Assembly (NCBI GenBank): GCA_037074615.1
Contig: CM073545.1
Span: 18,742,001-18,806,000 of the forward strand
DNA length: 64,000 nt
Direction: 5' to 3'
Origin: Leucaena leucocephala
Taxonomy: Eukaryota; Streptophyta; Magnoliopsida; Fabales; Fabaceae
The translations under genes were made by a program, and so were the position numbers. The notes beneath the pieces were generated by a model, which saw nothing but the letters and a program-made list of their open reading frames with translations, searched no databases and was not told the origin of the DNA. Positions 1 through 11,155 of this stretch are shown here, in pieces (within the stretch, counting starts at the first letter, position 1; each line of letters opens with the position of its first letter).

Positions 1-3000
1 CTGCCATCCCTTAACCAGGCATTCTCCTTGATTTCCCAAGATGAGTCTCAACGAGAAATTTCTTCTCAGTCGCTCCCTCACCCGTTGGAGGGGTCTGCCA
101 TGATCACCCGTGGTGGGAGACAATGGAGAGGACGTGGTCGAGGACGAAGCCAAGATGAGTGTACTCATTGCCATCGAAAAGGCCACAAGAGGGAAACTTG
201 TTATCATCTAGTTGGTTTCCCCCCTAACTTCAGAGGGAAACGACCTCCAGAAGCTGCCATTCATCAAGCCTTTCAAAGTGAGAGTTCTGGCACTACTTCC
301 CCAACCCACCCTTCCCCAATTGCTGCGCTCTCCAACCATGGGACCATCTCACAAGCACAATATGACCAGATAGTTCAGATCCTCAGTAAGAAGTCTCCTG
401 ACACTATTGTTGGTACTGCCCGTGACTACGTTGGAGAACATACCTCAGGTATTGTAAGTGCTACACCGAACTCTTCATTCCAGACTGACTGGATCATTGA
501 TTCAGGGGCGACTTGTCATGTTGCCCGCAGTCTCACCATGCTTGACCGTGCTCATAGATATATGGGCCCGCCTCGGCGAATTACATTGCCCAATGGCGAC
601 ACAATGGTAGTCACACACACTGGTACAGTACACATTGGAGATGGGATCGTCCTTAAAAATGTTTATTTTGCTCCTGGTTGCTGTTTTAATCTTATTTCTG
701 TTTCTTGTCTCACTACTGATCTGCATTGCATAGTTTCTTTTCACTCTGACCATTGTCTCTTGCAGGACACCTTAAGTGGGAAGGGAAGAGTGATTGGTAG
801 AAAGACTTCTGGGTTGTATGTACTAACTCCACATATAATCACTAACAATGTTATGGATGTTACACAGCCAGCTCCTCTCAGTCTTCCTCAAGATCTTTGG
901 CATAGGCGACTAGGACATGCACCCATCGACATATTGAAACATCTAGATTTGATTAAGATTGAGGTTCCTACTGTCCATCATACTCAATGTGATACTTGTT
1001 CACGTTCTAAACAGACCCGTCTGCCCTTTTCCTCTAGTTCCTCTAGGACTAGTCATTGTTTTGAATTACTTCATGTTGATGTTTGGGGGCCTTATAGAAA
1101 ACCCACATATAGAGGTCATCGTTATTTTCTTACCATTGTTGATGACTTTTCACGATGTACATGGACATTCTTAATGATGAATAAAGGTGATGTTGTTTTG
1201 CATTTAAAAAATTTCTTTGCCTTGGTTTCCACTCAATTTTCTGCTTCCATTAAGAAATTGCGCACTGACAATGGGGTTGAATTTCTAAATCATGCATTAA
1301 AGTCTTATTTGAATGATAAGGGGGTCATACATGAGACCACATGTCCATATACTCCGCAGCAAAATGGGGTAGTCGAACGGAAACATAGACACCTTTTAGA
1401 TGTTGCCCGATGTCTTATCTTTCAATCTGGTGTACCCTTGCAGTTTTGGGGTGAATGTATTGCCACTGCAACTTTTCTCATCAACAGGACCCCATCTCGC
1501 ATTTTAGGTTTCAAGACTCCCTATGAACTTCTCTATGGTTCCCAACCTGACCTGTCTATGCTTAAAGTTTTTGGTTGTCTTGCATATGCCACTAATCTCA
1601 CTAACTCCGATAAGTTTGGTCCCCGCTCAGATCCATGTATCTTTCTAGGGTATTTAGACACTCAAAAAGGTTTTTTATTATACAACATTCAAACCGCCTC
1701 AATGTGTGTTAATCGTCATGTTGTTTTCATTGAGTCTAAATTCCCTTTTCGGGACTCCACATGCATCAATCAAGGGGGAGCTAATGAGGACATTATGATT
1801 GATCCATTCACCCTTGACTCATCTACATATGATGAACCTTCTGCACCACCACTTAGGATATCCAAAAGCAATACTGAATCATTCATTCACAAGGAAGTAA
1901 GCCTTAGAGACCCAAGTGGTGGGAGGACAGTGCGTCACAGAAGGCCACCAGTATGGATGCAGGATTACAATTGCACAATGCGAAACTCAAAGAAAGTATT
2001 GTTCGGATATGCATGTGTAACAGATTCCCAAGAGCCTCTTGCCACAGGTAAAAGAAAGGTAAAATATCCCTTAGAATCACACTTGTGTTATTCAAATATT
2101 TCTGTTGATTACAAAAATTTTCTGTCCAAAATTGATAGCATTATTGAGCCTTGTAGTTTCCAAGAAGCTGCTGCAGATCCAAGATGGGTTGATGCAATGC
2201 AAAAGGAGATACAAGCTTTGGAAGACAACGGTACATGGGAGCTAGTTGATCTCCCTAAAGGTAAAACACCAATTGGGTGTAAATGGGTCTTTAAGGTAAA
2301 ATATGATTCCAATGGGAATATTGATAGATTTAAAGCTAGGTTAGTTGCTAAGGGATATAGTCAACAAGAGGGAATTGATTATTTTGAGACCTTCTCTCCT
2401 GTGGTTAAAATGGTTACCATCAGAACTGTTCTTACCCTTGCTGTCAAGAATGATTGGGTTTTGTTTCAGATGGATGTGCATAATGCTTTCCTTCAAGGTG
2501 ACTTGGATGAGGAAGTGTATATGCACATACCACAGGGATTTGGAAATTTGACAGACAACAAAGTCTGCAGATTAACAAAATCCCTATATGGACTCAAACA
2601 GGCTTCACGGCAATGGAATATTAAGCTTACTAATGCTTTGGTGGAAGCAGGTTTTGAACAGAGTAAGTATGACTATTCTTTATTTATTAGGAAAGGTGAA
2701 TCTGAAATTACTCTGGTATTAGCATATGTGGATGACTTAATAATTACTGGCAACAGGTTAGATAAAATTAATGAGATAAAGCAGTTTTTGCATAAAAAGT
2801 TTAGGATAAAGGATCTAGGGGAACTTAAATATTTTCTTGGGATAGAGGTAGCAAGGTCAAGTAAAGGAATAGTACTCAATCAAAGAAAATATGCTTTGGA
2901 TATTATTTCTGATATGGGATTGTCTGCAGCAAAGCCCCTCACAGTGCCAATAGAGAAAAACATTAGATTGACGGCCAATCCAAGGAGGGAAGCTGATGAC

Positions 3001-3711
3001 CCATTACTAACACACCCAGCAGTGTACAGGAGATTGGTAGGGAGGTTATCTTACTTGTCCATGACCAGGCCTGACTTGTGTTTTGTTGTGCAGGGACTTA
3101 GCCAATTTATGAATGAGCCTAGGAGGTCTCACTACAATGCAGCAGTGAGAGTGGTTAGATATTTGAAAAACCAACCAGGACTTGGAATATTGCTGGCTGC
3201 AGGACAAGCCACTCATCTAGAATGCTTTGTTGATTCAGATTGGGGAACCTGTCCAGATACCCGTAGATCTGTCACAGGTTACTTAGTAAAGCTTGCGGGA
3301 TCTTTGCTGTGTTGGAAATCAAAGAAACAGTCAACTGTTTCAAAGTCTTCAGCAGAAGCAGAGTATAGAGCTCTAAGCCAAGCTGTATCAGAAGTTGTAT
3401 GGATCTCAAGGATGCTGAAGGACTTAGAGATATATGGTTTGGAACCTGTTCAGGTGTTCTGTGACAGTCAGTCAGCTATATACATTGCAACAAACCCTGT
3501 GTTTCACGAGCGCACAAAGCATATAGAAGTGGACTGTCATTTTGTACGTGAGAAGCTTCAAGAAGGCATGATTAAACTTAACCATGTGAAGAGCAAAGAA
3601 CAGCAGGCAGATATCTTGACCAAAGCACTTGGAAGAGAAGATAACAGTCGATTTCTATGCAAGTTAGGGACTATAGATCTTTATAGTCACAAACTTGAGG
3701 GGGAGTGTTAG
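1..3711 (+). CDS. copia gag-pol polyprotein, 5'-partial, uninterrupted
   Basis: The frame is open from base 1 to the TAG at 3709-3711 (1236 residues seen) with no stop or frameshift, so the visible part could still be functional. Visible motifs: CCHC zinc knuckle CTHCHRKGHKRETC at about 160-201; aspartic protease DSGA near 497; integrase HHCC (WHRRLGH ... CDTC) at about 898-1005; integrase core residues in DVWGPY (about 1078), RTDNGVEF (about 1262) and the following VVERKHR; RT motifs DVHNAFLQGDLDEEVYM (about 2470) and YVDDLIITG (about 2727); RNase H DSDWGTCPDTRRSVTGY (about 3235) and SSAEAEYRA (about 3348). The frame reaches into the first bases of the LTR, as in many compact copia elements. 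The true start is upstream of the window. Confidence 0.95.
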   Translation: MPSLNQAFSLISQDESQREISSQSLPHPLEGSAMITRGGRQWRGRGRGRSQDECTHCHRKGHKRETCYHLVGFPPNFRGKRPPEAAIHQAFQSESSGTTSPTHPSPIAALSNHGTISQAQYDQIVQILSKKSPDTIVGTARDYVGEHTSGIVSATPNSSFQTDWIIDSGATCHVARSLTMLDRAHRYMGPPRRITLPNGDTMVVTHTGTVHIGDGIVLKNVYFAPGCCFNLISVSCLTTDLHCIVSFHSDHCLLQDTLSGKGRVIGRKTSGLYVLTPHIITNNVMDVTQPAPLSLPQDLWHRRLGHAPIDILKHLDLIKIEVPTVHHTQCDTCSRSKQTRLPFSSSSSRTSHCFELLHVDVWGPYRKPTYRGHRYFLTIVDDFSRCTWTFLMMNKGDVVLHLKNFFALVSTQFSASIKKLRTDNGVEFLNHALKSYLNDKGVIHETTCPYTPQQNGVVERKHRHLLDVARCLIFQSGVPLQFWGECIATATFLINRTPSRILGFKTPYELLYGSQPDLSMLKVFGCLAYATNLTNSDKFGPRSDPCIFLGYLDTQKGFLLYNIQTASMCVNRHVVFIESKFPFRDSTCINQGGANEDIMIDPFTLDSSTYDEPSAPPLRISKSNTESFIHKEVSLRDPSGGRTVRHRRPPVWMQDYNCTMRNSKKVLFGYACVTDSQEPLATGKRKVKYPLESHLCYSNISVDYKNFLSKIDSIIEPCSFQEAAADPRWVDAMQKEIQALEDNGTWELVDLPKGKTPIGCKWVFKVKYDSNGNIDRFKARLVAKGYSQQEGIDYFETFSPVVKMVTIRTVLTLAVKNDWVLFQMDVHNAFLQGDLDEEVYMHIPQGFGNLTDNKVCRLTKSLYGLKQASRQWNIKLTNALVEAGFEQSKYDYSLFIRKGESEITLVLAYVDDLIITGNRLDKINEIKQFLHKKFRIKDLGELKYFLGIEVARSSKGIVLNQRKYALDIISDMGLSAAKPLTVPIEKNIRLTANPRREADDPLLTHPAVYRRLVGRLSYLSMTRPDLCFVVQGLSQFMNEPRRSHYNAAVRVVRYLKNQPGLGILLAAGQATHLECFVDSDWGTCPDTRRSVTGYLVKLAGSLLCWKSKKQSTVSKSSAEAEYRALSQAVSEVVWISRMLKDLEIYGLEPVQVFCDSQSAIYIATNPVFHERTKHIEVDCHFVREKLQEGMIKLNHVKSKEQQADILTKALGREDNSRFLCKLGTIDLYSHKLEGEC

Positions 3712-3877
3712 AATAATAGATTGTAAATAATAATTATTATTGTAAACAATTCATTTATTTGTACAGGCTGGAGGCGTACAGGTCGGATATGTGGACTATA
3801 AATAGAGATAGGCCATCTGTGTAAAGGAACCTTTTGATATCTACAATAAAGATATACGTGTTTTGGTTTTTGGCATC
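3706..3877 (+). repeat. 3' LTR of the copia element
   Basis: It begins TGTTAGAATAATAG immediately after the polypurine tract. Inside are a TATA-like CTATAAATAG at about 3796 and an AATAAA polyadenylation signal at about 3845, the expected U3-R order. The 3' boundary is set at a CA end (GGCATCA, about 3877) but is uncertain; another CA end lies at about 3895. Without the 5' LTR the exact length cannot be fixed. Confidence 0.7.
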
Positions 3878-3889
3878 AGGTCCAGTTTA

Positions 3890-5820
3890 TTTACAATTAT
3901 TTTACTATTTTTAATTAAAACAAAACACTCACATGCCTTGGAGACAAATTATTCGGACTCTGTTTGTTTTTGCTTGAACTGAACCCAGATGTGCGTCATT
4001 TTGAGGATGTGTTAAAACAAGCATTTGCTTATAGCTAACCATTAAATCAAACACGTAGTCAATTCTTTAATGATGTTGTGAGATTTTTGTATAATAATAT
4101 AATATTATTTATTATGAATTTTGATATATCTGGATGGTCATGGTTAGGGATCTAAGCCTAAAAAGGGCAAGCTTTTTGTAACGCTGCCATATTTTTAAGC
4201 ACGTTACACCTCTGTTCCTTTTAATAAAAGTTTGTTCATCTGCAAACCTTGGAAAAAAAACGAAGCAAGACAATTGATATGTAATCTGATATTTCATGTT
4301 GATAACATGAGAAAAATCGCATAACGAATAACAGAGATTAGTCTAAATAGAATGGTTTTTAACAGCTTAAATATATAATTTCGAGTTTTAGTGTATGTTA
4401 ACATAAAAAATATCTTTGAGAAAATTATTTTTAATTAAATATGACAATGCTTCTGACAGAAAAATGGCATAATGGAGAGTGAAACAGGGGATGGGGAGGA
4501 GTTGAAAAATCAGAGTTGGACCGCTGGTAACAATGGACTGGGCTCGTAGGAGGGAATGACTATGACAGCGATGTCACATGGTAGGGCTTCAGGGTTCAAA
4601 GCCTCCAATTGACCTGAGTTTCCACATCTTTTGTCTTGTGGGATACGGGTCGCGCCATTAGCGGACTCGTCCCCTGTTCCGAACATGCCTCTCCCCTGTT
4701 CTCTCTCTGACTTCCCTTCCTTGCCGTCTCTTCCATGCTCTTTCTCTCATTTGCCCTCTCCTTGGAACCACCCTCGCTTCTCTCTTTTCAAATTTCCTTC
4801 TCCACTTCACACTACTTTTACCATTTCATCATTTCCCATTTCCTATTGGTCATCTTTTTGTCCAACAATTGCCATCATATTCTACCACTCAAAACTTTTG
4901 GTATTGCAACTAGGATATTTGTTGTTGTTCGCCTTTAATTGCCTCAAGTTAATTCTTCTTCTCCAATCACAAAAGAAGACAGAACATAAAGGAGAAGTTT
5001 GGTAACATCATGTTTGTAGTTGAGAATGGTACTGAAATGACAAGTGATGAATGTGAGGGACGAATAATAGAGCCCATGTGCTGCAGGACACATTAGTTGC
5101 TTTGACGGAATAAATTATTCATTCTTCTTTTCTATATGCTTTCCCATTGTTTATATATCATCGTCCGCCTCTGTTTGTACGATCCATGCTTCTTTTTTGC
5201 TTAGTGGGGGCATTTGCAAGGGAGAAGCTTTAATGCGCAAAATAATAAAGATAAAACATTAATAATCATGAATTCCCTGAGAGCAGGGTTTAAGATATAT
5301 GTATATATAATCATACATCACACCAGTAACGAATCCATGCTCCGATTTGTGGGTCCACCCGACCCGACATGCAGAGCTCAACCACCTTTCCGGCTCTCCC
5401 AACCCCAACGACTCCACAACCACACCCATCTCCTCCATAATTGTTTGATGTGATCTTAATTAGATCAATTCTCACTTTCTCACACACACACACTCTCTCA
5501 CATCACTTACTGACCTCAGTATCCTAGTTACATTACACTTCCATAAGATAAATCAAACTCGCACTTTCACCTCAAGAGCCAAAAGTTGAGGGTGAAAGAA
5601 GAGAAAGAAGAGAAAATGCCAAGGATCAATTCTTCATTCTTCAAACTTGCCAAAATATTGCTAGAAAGCCTAAATCAAAGCACTCGGTTAACTTCTTTTC
5701 TAGAACAATCCACTGTACACATGTAGATCAGTCGCTCCTCTAACCCTTTAATCCTACTATCAACTTGTAAATATATGTGAATTTCCAAAAAGCTATGTGG
5801 AAAAATCCGACTTAGTTGCG
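3890..5820. other. intergenic, no gene seen
   Basis: AT-rich spacer. An open frame at 4631-5005 (+) is low-complexity pyrimidine-rich sequence (Ser/Pro/Leu/Phe) with no recognisable domain and is not called. A short CA run followed by CT lies at about 5480-5500. The right end forms the 3' flank of the DUF1635 gene. Confidence 0.5.
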
Positions 5821-5821
5821 G

Positions 5822-6691
5822 TCAGTGAAGTACAACCCTTTGGTACTTGGTGTCCGTAGGAGAGTCAGAGCCGTCACACAATACCCTTTTTCTACTGATT
5901 CTTCCGCAGTTGGTGGCATTCATGAAGGAATCTTGGTGGAGGAGCTGCGGTGGCGCCGGTGCCGGGGGCGGCGGAGGTGGGGATGGGATGGTCACCGGAG
6001 GAATCTCTGAGGACTCTAGTGGTGGGGGCGGGTGTCTCCATTGAGGAAGTGGTCCTGCCAGGAGCAGGGTCTGAAGCAGAGGCCCAGCTTTCATGACCGC
6101 CTGCAGAAGCTTGCCTTTTTCCGGTAATGGCTTGGCCGGCGTCAGCTCAATCGTGGATTGCGTCACAGCCGGGGGCGGCGGAGGGTGTAATTGGGGTTGA
6201 AGCACATGGTCAATGACCGGAGAAGAGACAATGCTTTCTTCACAGTCTGATGAAGAGAGGCCATTGTTGGAGTCAATTCCTCTTCTGGGTTCATCTTCAA
6301 TGCTGGAAATTCCAGACAGAGGAGCGGCTTGGTGTTGTTGCTGCTGGAAGACGAACTTCTCCAAGAGAAGTCTCTGGCATTTCTCTTGTGCTTCGTCTCT
6401 TTCTCCGACGGCTTTGTCGAGCTGATCTTTCAGATTGAGTAGCTGATCATCCCTCCTTTTGAGCTCCTCTTGTACTGCAGCCCTGGTTTGTTCAAGCTCC
6501 AGAGTGGTGTACAAAAGCGACTGCCTTAACTCCTCCATTGACTGCATAATCATAGAATTAGATATAACAAACAACATTACACACATCTATGAAACTTTAA
6601 AGACAGAGGAGGATCAAGTTAAGGAGAAAGCTGGTACCTTTCCTTGGCAGTAGTAGGCCCAACTGAGAAGAGGGCTTCGCTGAGTATCCAT
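5822..6691 (-). CDS. DUF1635 family protein
   Basis: Two exons: 6638-6691 (18 codons, from ATG at 6691) and 5822-6541. The donor AAG|GTACC and the acceptor ATGCAG|TCAATGG join in phase 0 to give a 257-residue protein. The N-terminal part has the plant DUF1635 signature: a short leader ending AYYCQGK, then SMEELRQSLLYTTLELEQTR leading into a charged coiled coil (EELKRRDDQLLNLKDQL ... ERDEAQEKCQRLLLEKF). The middle and C-terminus are Ser/Pro rich with polyproline runs, ending in a basic tail KYQRVVLH. The biochemical role of this family is unknown; the coiled coil suggests a scaffold or nuclear protein. The small first exon explains why a single-frame reading begins in the intron. Confidence 0.85.
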
Positions 6692-6737
6692 GGCGTTTCC
6701 TGGAGAAGAGAGGAACAGATATATTTTTACTTTTTTT

Positions 6738-6761
6738 GAATGAGAGAGAGAGAGAGAGAGT
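6738..6761. repeat. GA microsatellite in the DUF1635 5' leader
   Basis: An uninterrupted run of GA dinucleotides (CT on the gene strand) inside the expected 5' UTR. A second CT run followed by CTGT repeats lies at about 6930-6958, upstream of the TATA candidate. CT-rich leaders are frequent in plant genes. Confidence 0.8.
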
Positions 6762-6788
6762 TAGGGGGATAATGAGAGGAGGTGAGGT

Positions 6789-6799
6789 ATTTTATAAGG
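6789..6799 (-). promoter_or_regulatory. TATA-box candidate of the DUF1635 gene
   Basis: On the minus strand the sequence reads CTTATAAAATAC about 100 bases upstream of the ATG at 6691, a normal distance for TATA plus 5' UTR. A GA microsatellite lies between it and the ATG. Confidence 0.5.
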
Positions 6800-6959
6800 A
6801 GGAGTCCAAGATACTGTGGAAGAGTATGGAATTGCTTTCTCACGGAGGGGTTTTAGAGAAAAGCACAAAAAGCCAAAAGGCCAAAAGAACAAGGGCAGTT
6901 TCTGCTTTCGATTTCCTACGTCCTCATGTTCTCTCTCTCTCTCTGTCTGTCTGTCTAGA

Positions 6960-9478
6960 AGAGCTAGAGACAATGGCACTATTATATCTCTTCAAGTTTG
7001 CTCGAGGAACCCGAGTTTAGCGATAAAAGCGGGAGAGGGAGAGGGAGGAGCTAGAAGTCTTGGCTTTGGGTTAAAACTTTTTGCGAGACCTCTTCTTAAC
7101 CTCTGCTTTCTTTTTTCCCGCCACTTACATATAATGAAGCATAAGAAAATTCCAGAAAGTGACCTTACTTCAACTGCAGGGCCCGCTTTCCCCTACGATA
7201 TCAATATGTGCCAATAATAACAAAAATATGTGAAGACCTCCCCCGGACTTCCACTTGCCCAAAAATGACTCCTCATTCATCACTCATCACCCTCAAACCA
7301 TCTTTTTCTTCGTCTTTTTTCCCCTTCGAAAAAGAAAAAAGAGAGAGACTTGATTGTATTTTTTAGAATTTCTGTTAATTTGCTTTTATATCTTTGATAT
7401 GTTTAGCTATTTTTGATTGGGCATGCTTATCTTTGATATCTTTTTTAGAACACATGGGCCATTTGGAAAAAATATCTACAATTCTATAGAAGTCCCTGAA
7501 AATTCATATTTACCGATCAAACTTTTATATTTATAAGTTGAGTTGTGTTATTTATGAGTTAAATTTGAAAAAAATACTACCTCTAGCTTTAGATATAAGA
7601 GTTAGATAGAAAATTTATCTTGATCCTAATCCGTTTTGTTTTTTAAAATTATAATTTTTTTCAAAATATCTATGTATAATTGCACACATATTAAAATTTC
7701 TATCAAAGATAATTTAAATATACATGATTAAATAAGTATTTTAGAAAAAATTAATATAAAATAATTATAAATAATTAGCTTACTTAATATTTTTAATTTA
7801 TTAAAATTAATTTTATATATCTTATATTAAAAATTAGAGATAATAATTTTTCTAGAACCTCTGTATACTTAATTTTCTTACCTCCTGTAACTTACAAGTA
7901 ATTGTTTTCTTACAAGGAATTGTTTTCTAAGATATCCTTTGGTAAATGGGGGAGTTCCAAACAGCTCCTTTGATTGTTTAGCCTGTCTTTGAAATGCATT
8001 ATTGGGATTGTCATTACAGGGAGATTGAAACAGAACATGTTGTGCTTATCGCTAATTAATTGGCGCAAAAATCGTGTTGAGTTATTATGATGAAGTATAA
8101 TTAGGTAAGGTAATTTTAACTTTTACAGGAAATCTGGGGGGAGAACTTTTGTTTGCTAGCTTAAATAATTGGTTTTCCGTTGAAAAAACAAGTTCCCAGA
8201 TCGCCTCTTCATTCGCTCTTTTTCTTTCATCCTTTGAATAATTCCTTCGTAGCTCTCTCAACTCAATCAAACAATTTGGCTGTCCAGGAGTAGACTCGAC
8301 CCACGCAATCAAGAAGCTCTTCCCATTTTCTTATTCACTCTTAACGCGTACCACTCTTTGTCATAGATAGAATGGCTGCTAGCTAGCAAATGCAATAATG
8401 TACATACATGACCACCGTTAATGGGTTTTTTTCTTAAAAAAAAAACAAATAAGTACGAGGTCTTTTATAAGTAATCTAATTATCAAAAAATCTTATAATA
8501 AGTTATCATTTAAATTAACTATTATAATTAACTTTTTAGCAATATAATTTCTTATTTAAGATTTCGTAATAATTGTTTGTATCACACGTATTTATATATT
8601 GATATAAAATCAGTGAGAAGCGATGTATTTATTTATAACATGAAATGATAATAATAATGGATTCAGAAGCACGTCTGATTAAATTAAAGTTATTTGAACG
8701 GAACGTTTGCTTAATAGACAATCCGCAACACGCTTCTAGAAATGCAGTCATTTGTGGGAGGGCGATGATTGAGACAGACAAAAGTCACTTAATTAACTGG
8801 ATGGAAATTACATCAATTTCAAATTACATATCATGATGGCGTGCTCCAGGAATTGATTCTAGGGTTCTCTAATTAATTAAAATACAAATCGATGACATTC
8901 CTTTCCCTGACGTGCGTTTTGGACTTGGGATAGGTATATATATTTAAACAAAACGGAACATAGTTTTCTCCAGCTCATTATTCAGGGTAAGCCAAACAAA
9001 CCTCACGCATCTGCATGTGATGAATATTTAAAAGTTAATCAGAAATGGAATAGAATAGAAATAAGCCATTCGGTATGAGTTGTCTGAAAGGGTCAAGGGG
9101 ATGGGTCTGATAATTGGTCAGAAAAAGGGGCTGGTCACCAAACTTTTCCACCATTTGTATTTGCCCTCAAACGAAGGTCATGGACCCTTCTAATATTGAG
9201 GAATCTATTTTAAAATATATCACCAGGGATTTAATTATTGGGTTCTATCCACCCCTCATTTTATTCATAATTATATCTAATTAAACTGATTTTTTATGGA
9301 TGAATTTATGAAATTTTATGCATAAAAAATTGGATAGGAGATAAAATTATATCTAATATTTATTTTTTTAGTTATATTTTTTTAAAAAATTGCATCTAAT
9401 TTACAAAGTTGTTTTATTAATAGATTTTGATAGAGTATTTTATAAAGGAGAAAACTTATATCAACTTCCCTATATTTA
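6960..9478. other. intergenic, AT-rich, no gene seen
   Basis: No credible coding region or RNA gene. Small frames at 8085-8312 (-) and 8645-8836 (+) have no recognisable domain and no splice context. Confidence 0.5.
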
Positions 9479-9480
9479 CT

Positions 9481-9985
9481 TTAGGATAAAAGTGCATCCA
9501 GCACTCCAAATTAATTTTGGAGGAGCAATTAACACCCTAAATATTTAAAGATACAATTAGCACCCTGAACTAATTTTGGAAGTACAACCAGCACCCTAAA
9601 GTATTTAAAAATGTAATTAACACCCTAAACTAATTTTGGAGGTGCAATCAGCACCCTCAAATATTTAAATTGGTGCAATTTTACCCTTTCACTAACAAAA
9701 GTACTTACTTTCATTTGATACATATCACATAAATTTTTTTTGGATACATTATTGTTTAAAAGCCATATGTATAATATTATTTTAATAAATTACACTAAAT
9801 TTTTTTAGGGTGCTGATTGCATCTCCAAAATTAGTTTAGGGTGTTAATTGCACCTTTAAATATTTTAGGGTGCTGGTTGCACCTCCAAAATTAGTTCAGG
9901 GTGCTAATTGCACATTTAAATATTTTAGGGTGTTAATTGCTCTTCCAAAATTAGTTTGGGGTGCTGGATGCACCTTTACCCTTTA
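9481..9985. mobile_element. long-inverted-repeat MITE built of tandem units
   Basis: Two arms of about 190-200 bases (9481-9690 and 9795-9985) are near-perfect inverse complements: the left arm starts GGATAAAAGTGCATCCAGCA and the reverse complement of the right end reads GGGTAAAGGTGCATCCAGCA. Each arm is a tandem series of roughly 30-base modules (AGCACCCT.AACTAATTTTGGA and TGCAATTAACACCCTAAA types) making a period of about 60. About 105 bases separate the arms. No coding capacity. The target-site duplication is not clear, so the superfamily is open. Confidence 0.8.
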
Positions 9986-10359
9986 TTTTATCAAGTAATT
10001 CTTTAATCATATAAAACCTTGTGTTATAATTTTTTAATATTTTTATTCAATTTAAAATCACGTGAAAAAATAATATAAATGACTATGAGGGATTGGAGAA
10101 CTTAAATAAATAGATATAAAGAAATTAATAAAAGTATGTTCTTTTTATAAAAAGTATGACAAGATATAAAATATTAAAATAAATTTAGTTAAAAATCGTG
10201 GCTTTCAGAACAAATAAGATATATTTTTTTAAAAAAAGTTATTAGTATAAATTTTGAAAATTAGGTATGGATTTTAAGATTTTAATCCAAAAGCTCTAAA
10301 ACGGTGGTCTTTCGGTTAGATGTAATTTTGCCGCACACGGAGGCTGCTGTTTGACTAAG

Positions 10360-10912
10360 GTGTGTTTGGATTAGCTTTTGGAGAATAGATTATGGGAAGA
10401 ATAGATTCTGGAGAATAGATTTTAGGTAGAATAGATTTTGGGAAGAATAGATTTTGGGAATAAAGATGTTTGGATGATTAGTAGTAGAATCACTTTTTAT
10501 ATTGGTAAATTACTAAAAATGGTATGATATGATTAAAAGTAAGAGAGATGAAAGATGATAGAGAAGAAAGAGGAGAGAGAAGAGAGTGTAGAGAGGAGAG
10601 AGGAGAGAGAAAAAGAGAGATAAGAGAGGAGAGAAGAGAGAGAAAAAGAGAGATAAGAGAAGAGAGAGGAGAGATAATAGAGAGGAGAGAGGAGAGAGTG
10701 TGTAAAAAAAGTAAGGGTATAATAGTAATTGGATAATCCAAAACCTAGGTTTCAAAGAAAAAGCTATTTTCAGTAGCTTATTCAAAACCTAGGTTTCAAA
10801 CCGAGGTTTTGTCCAAAATCAATTCTCAACAAAAATTGCTGTTTGTGTGAAAATTTTCTAAATCGAAGTTTTGCCCCATAATTGATTCTCAAACCATGAT
10901 GCCAAACAGGCA
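10360..10912. mobile_element. MITE with GTTTGG termini and purine core (copy 1)
   Basis: The left end is GGTGTGTTTGGATTAG, the right end GCCAAACAGGCAC; these are inverted repeats, and both are flanked by TAA, a Tourist/PIF-Harbinger-type 3-base duplication. The core (about 10545-10700) is almost pure purine (AGAGAGGAG repeats) followed by a conserved block TAATAGTAATTGGATAATCC. The open frames over the purine tract are low-complexity artefacts. Confidence 0.75.
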
Positions 10913-11155
10913 CTAACAATGATATTTCATATTTGATATCTAGTAATTATTAGAATTAGAATCAAGGGATACTACCCCTACAAGTTTTATCCTGTCGTAG
11001 GGCAGGACACGTGTGTGGTTTCAGTGTTAAAAGGACTATTCTTGGTTTGATAGAGAAGTTTACAAAAAGGCCCTCTGGGTAGGAACCAATTATGATGGTA
11101 GAATTGAGTGAAAAAATTTGTTTAGTACAGTGGGACAAAAATATCATGTAAGTTT

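Larger units (their letters stand above)
1..3877 (+). mobile_element. Ty1/copia LTR retrotransposon, 3' part
   Basis: The element enters from the left edge inside gag and ends with a 3' LTR. Domain order gag zinc knuckle, protease, integrase, reverse transcriptase, RNase H is the copia order (integrase before RT). A polypurine tract AACTTGAGGGGGAG lies directly before the LTR start TGTTAGAA at 3706. The 5' LTR, primer-binding site and most of gag lie outside the window, so LTR-LTR identity and the target-site duplication cannot be checked. Lineage is probably Ale/Retrofit-like by general look of the pol motifs; that is a guess. Confidence 0.93.

Noticed and set aside
4631..5005. 124-codon open frame on the plus strand
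   Set aside because: Pyrimidine-rich low-complexity composition, no domain, and no splice-compatible exons or promoter.
10490..10785. Overlapping Leu/Ser-rich and Glu/Arg-rich frames
   Set aside because: They translate the purine/pyrimidine tract of a MITE in several frames and are not genes.
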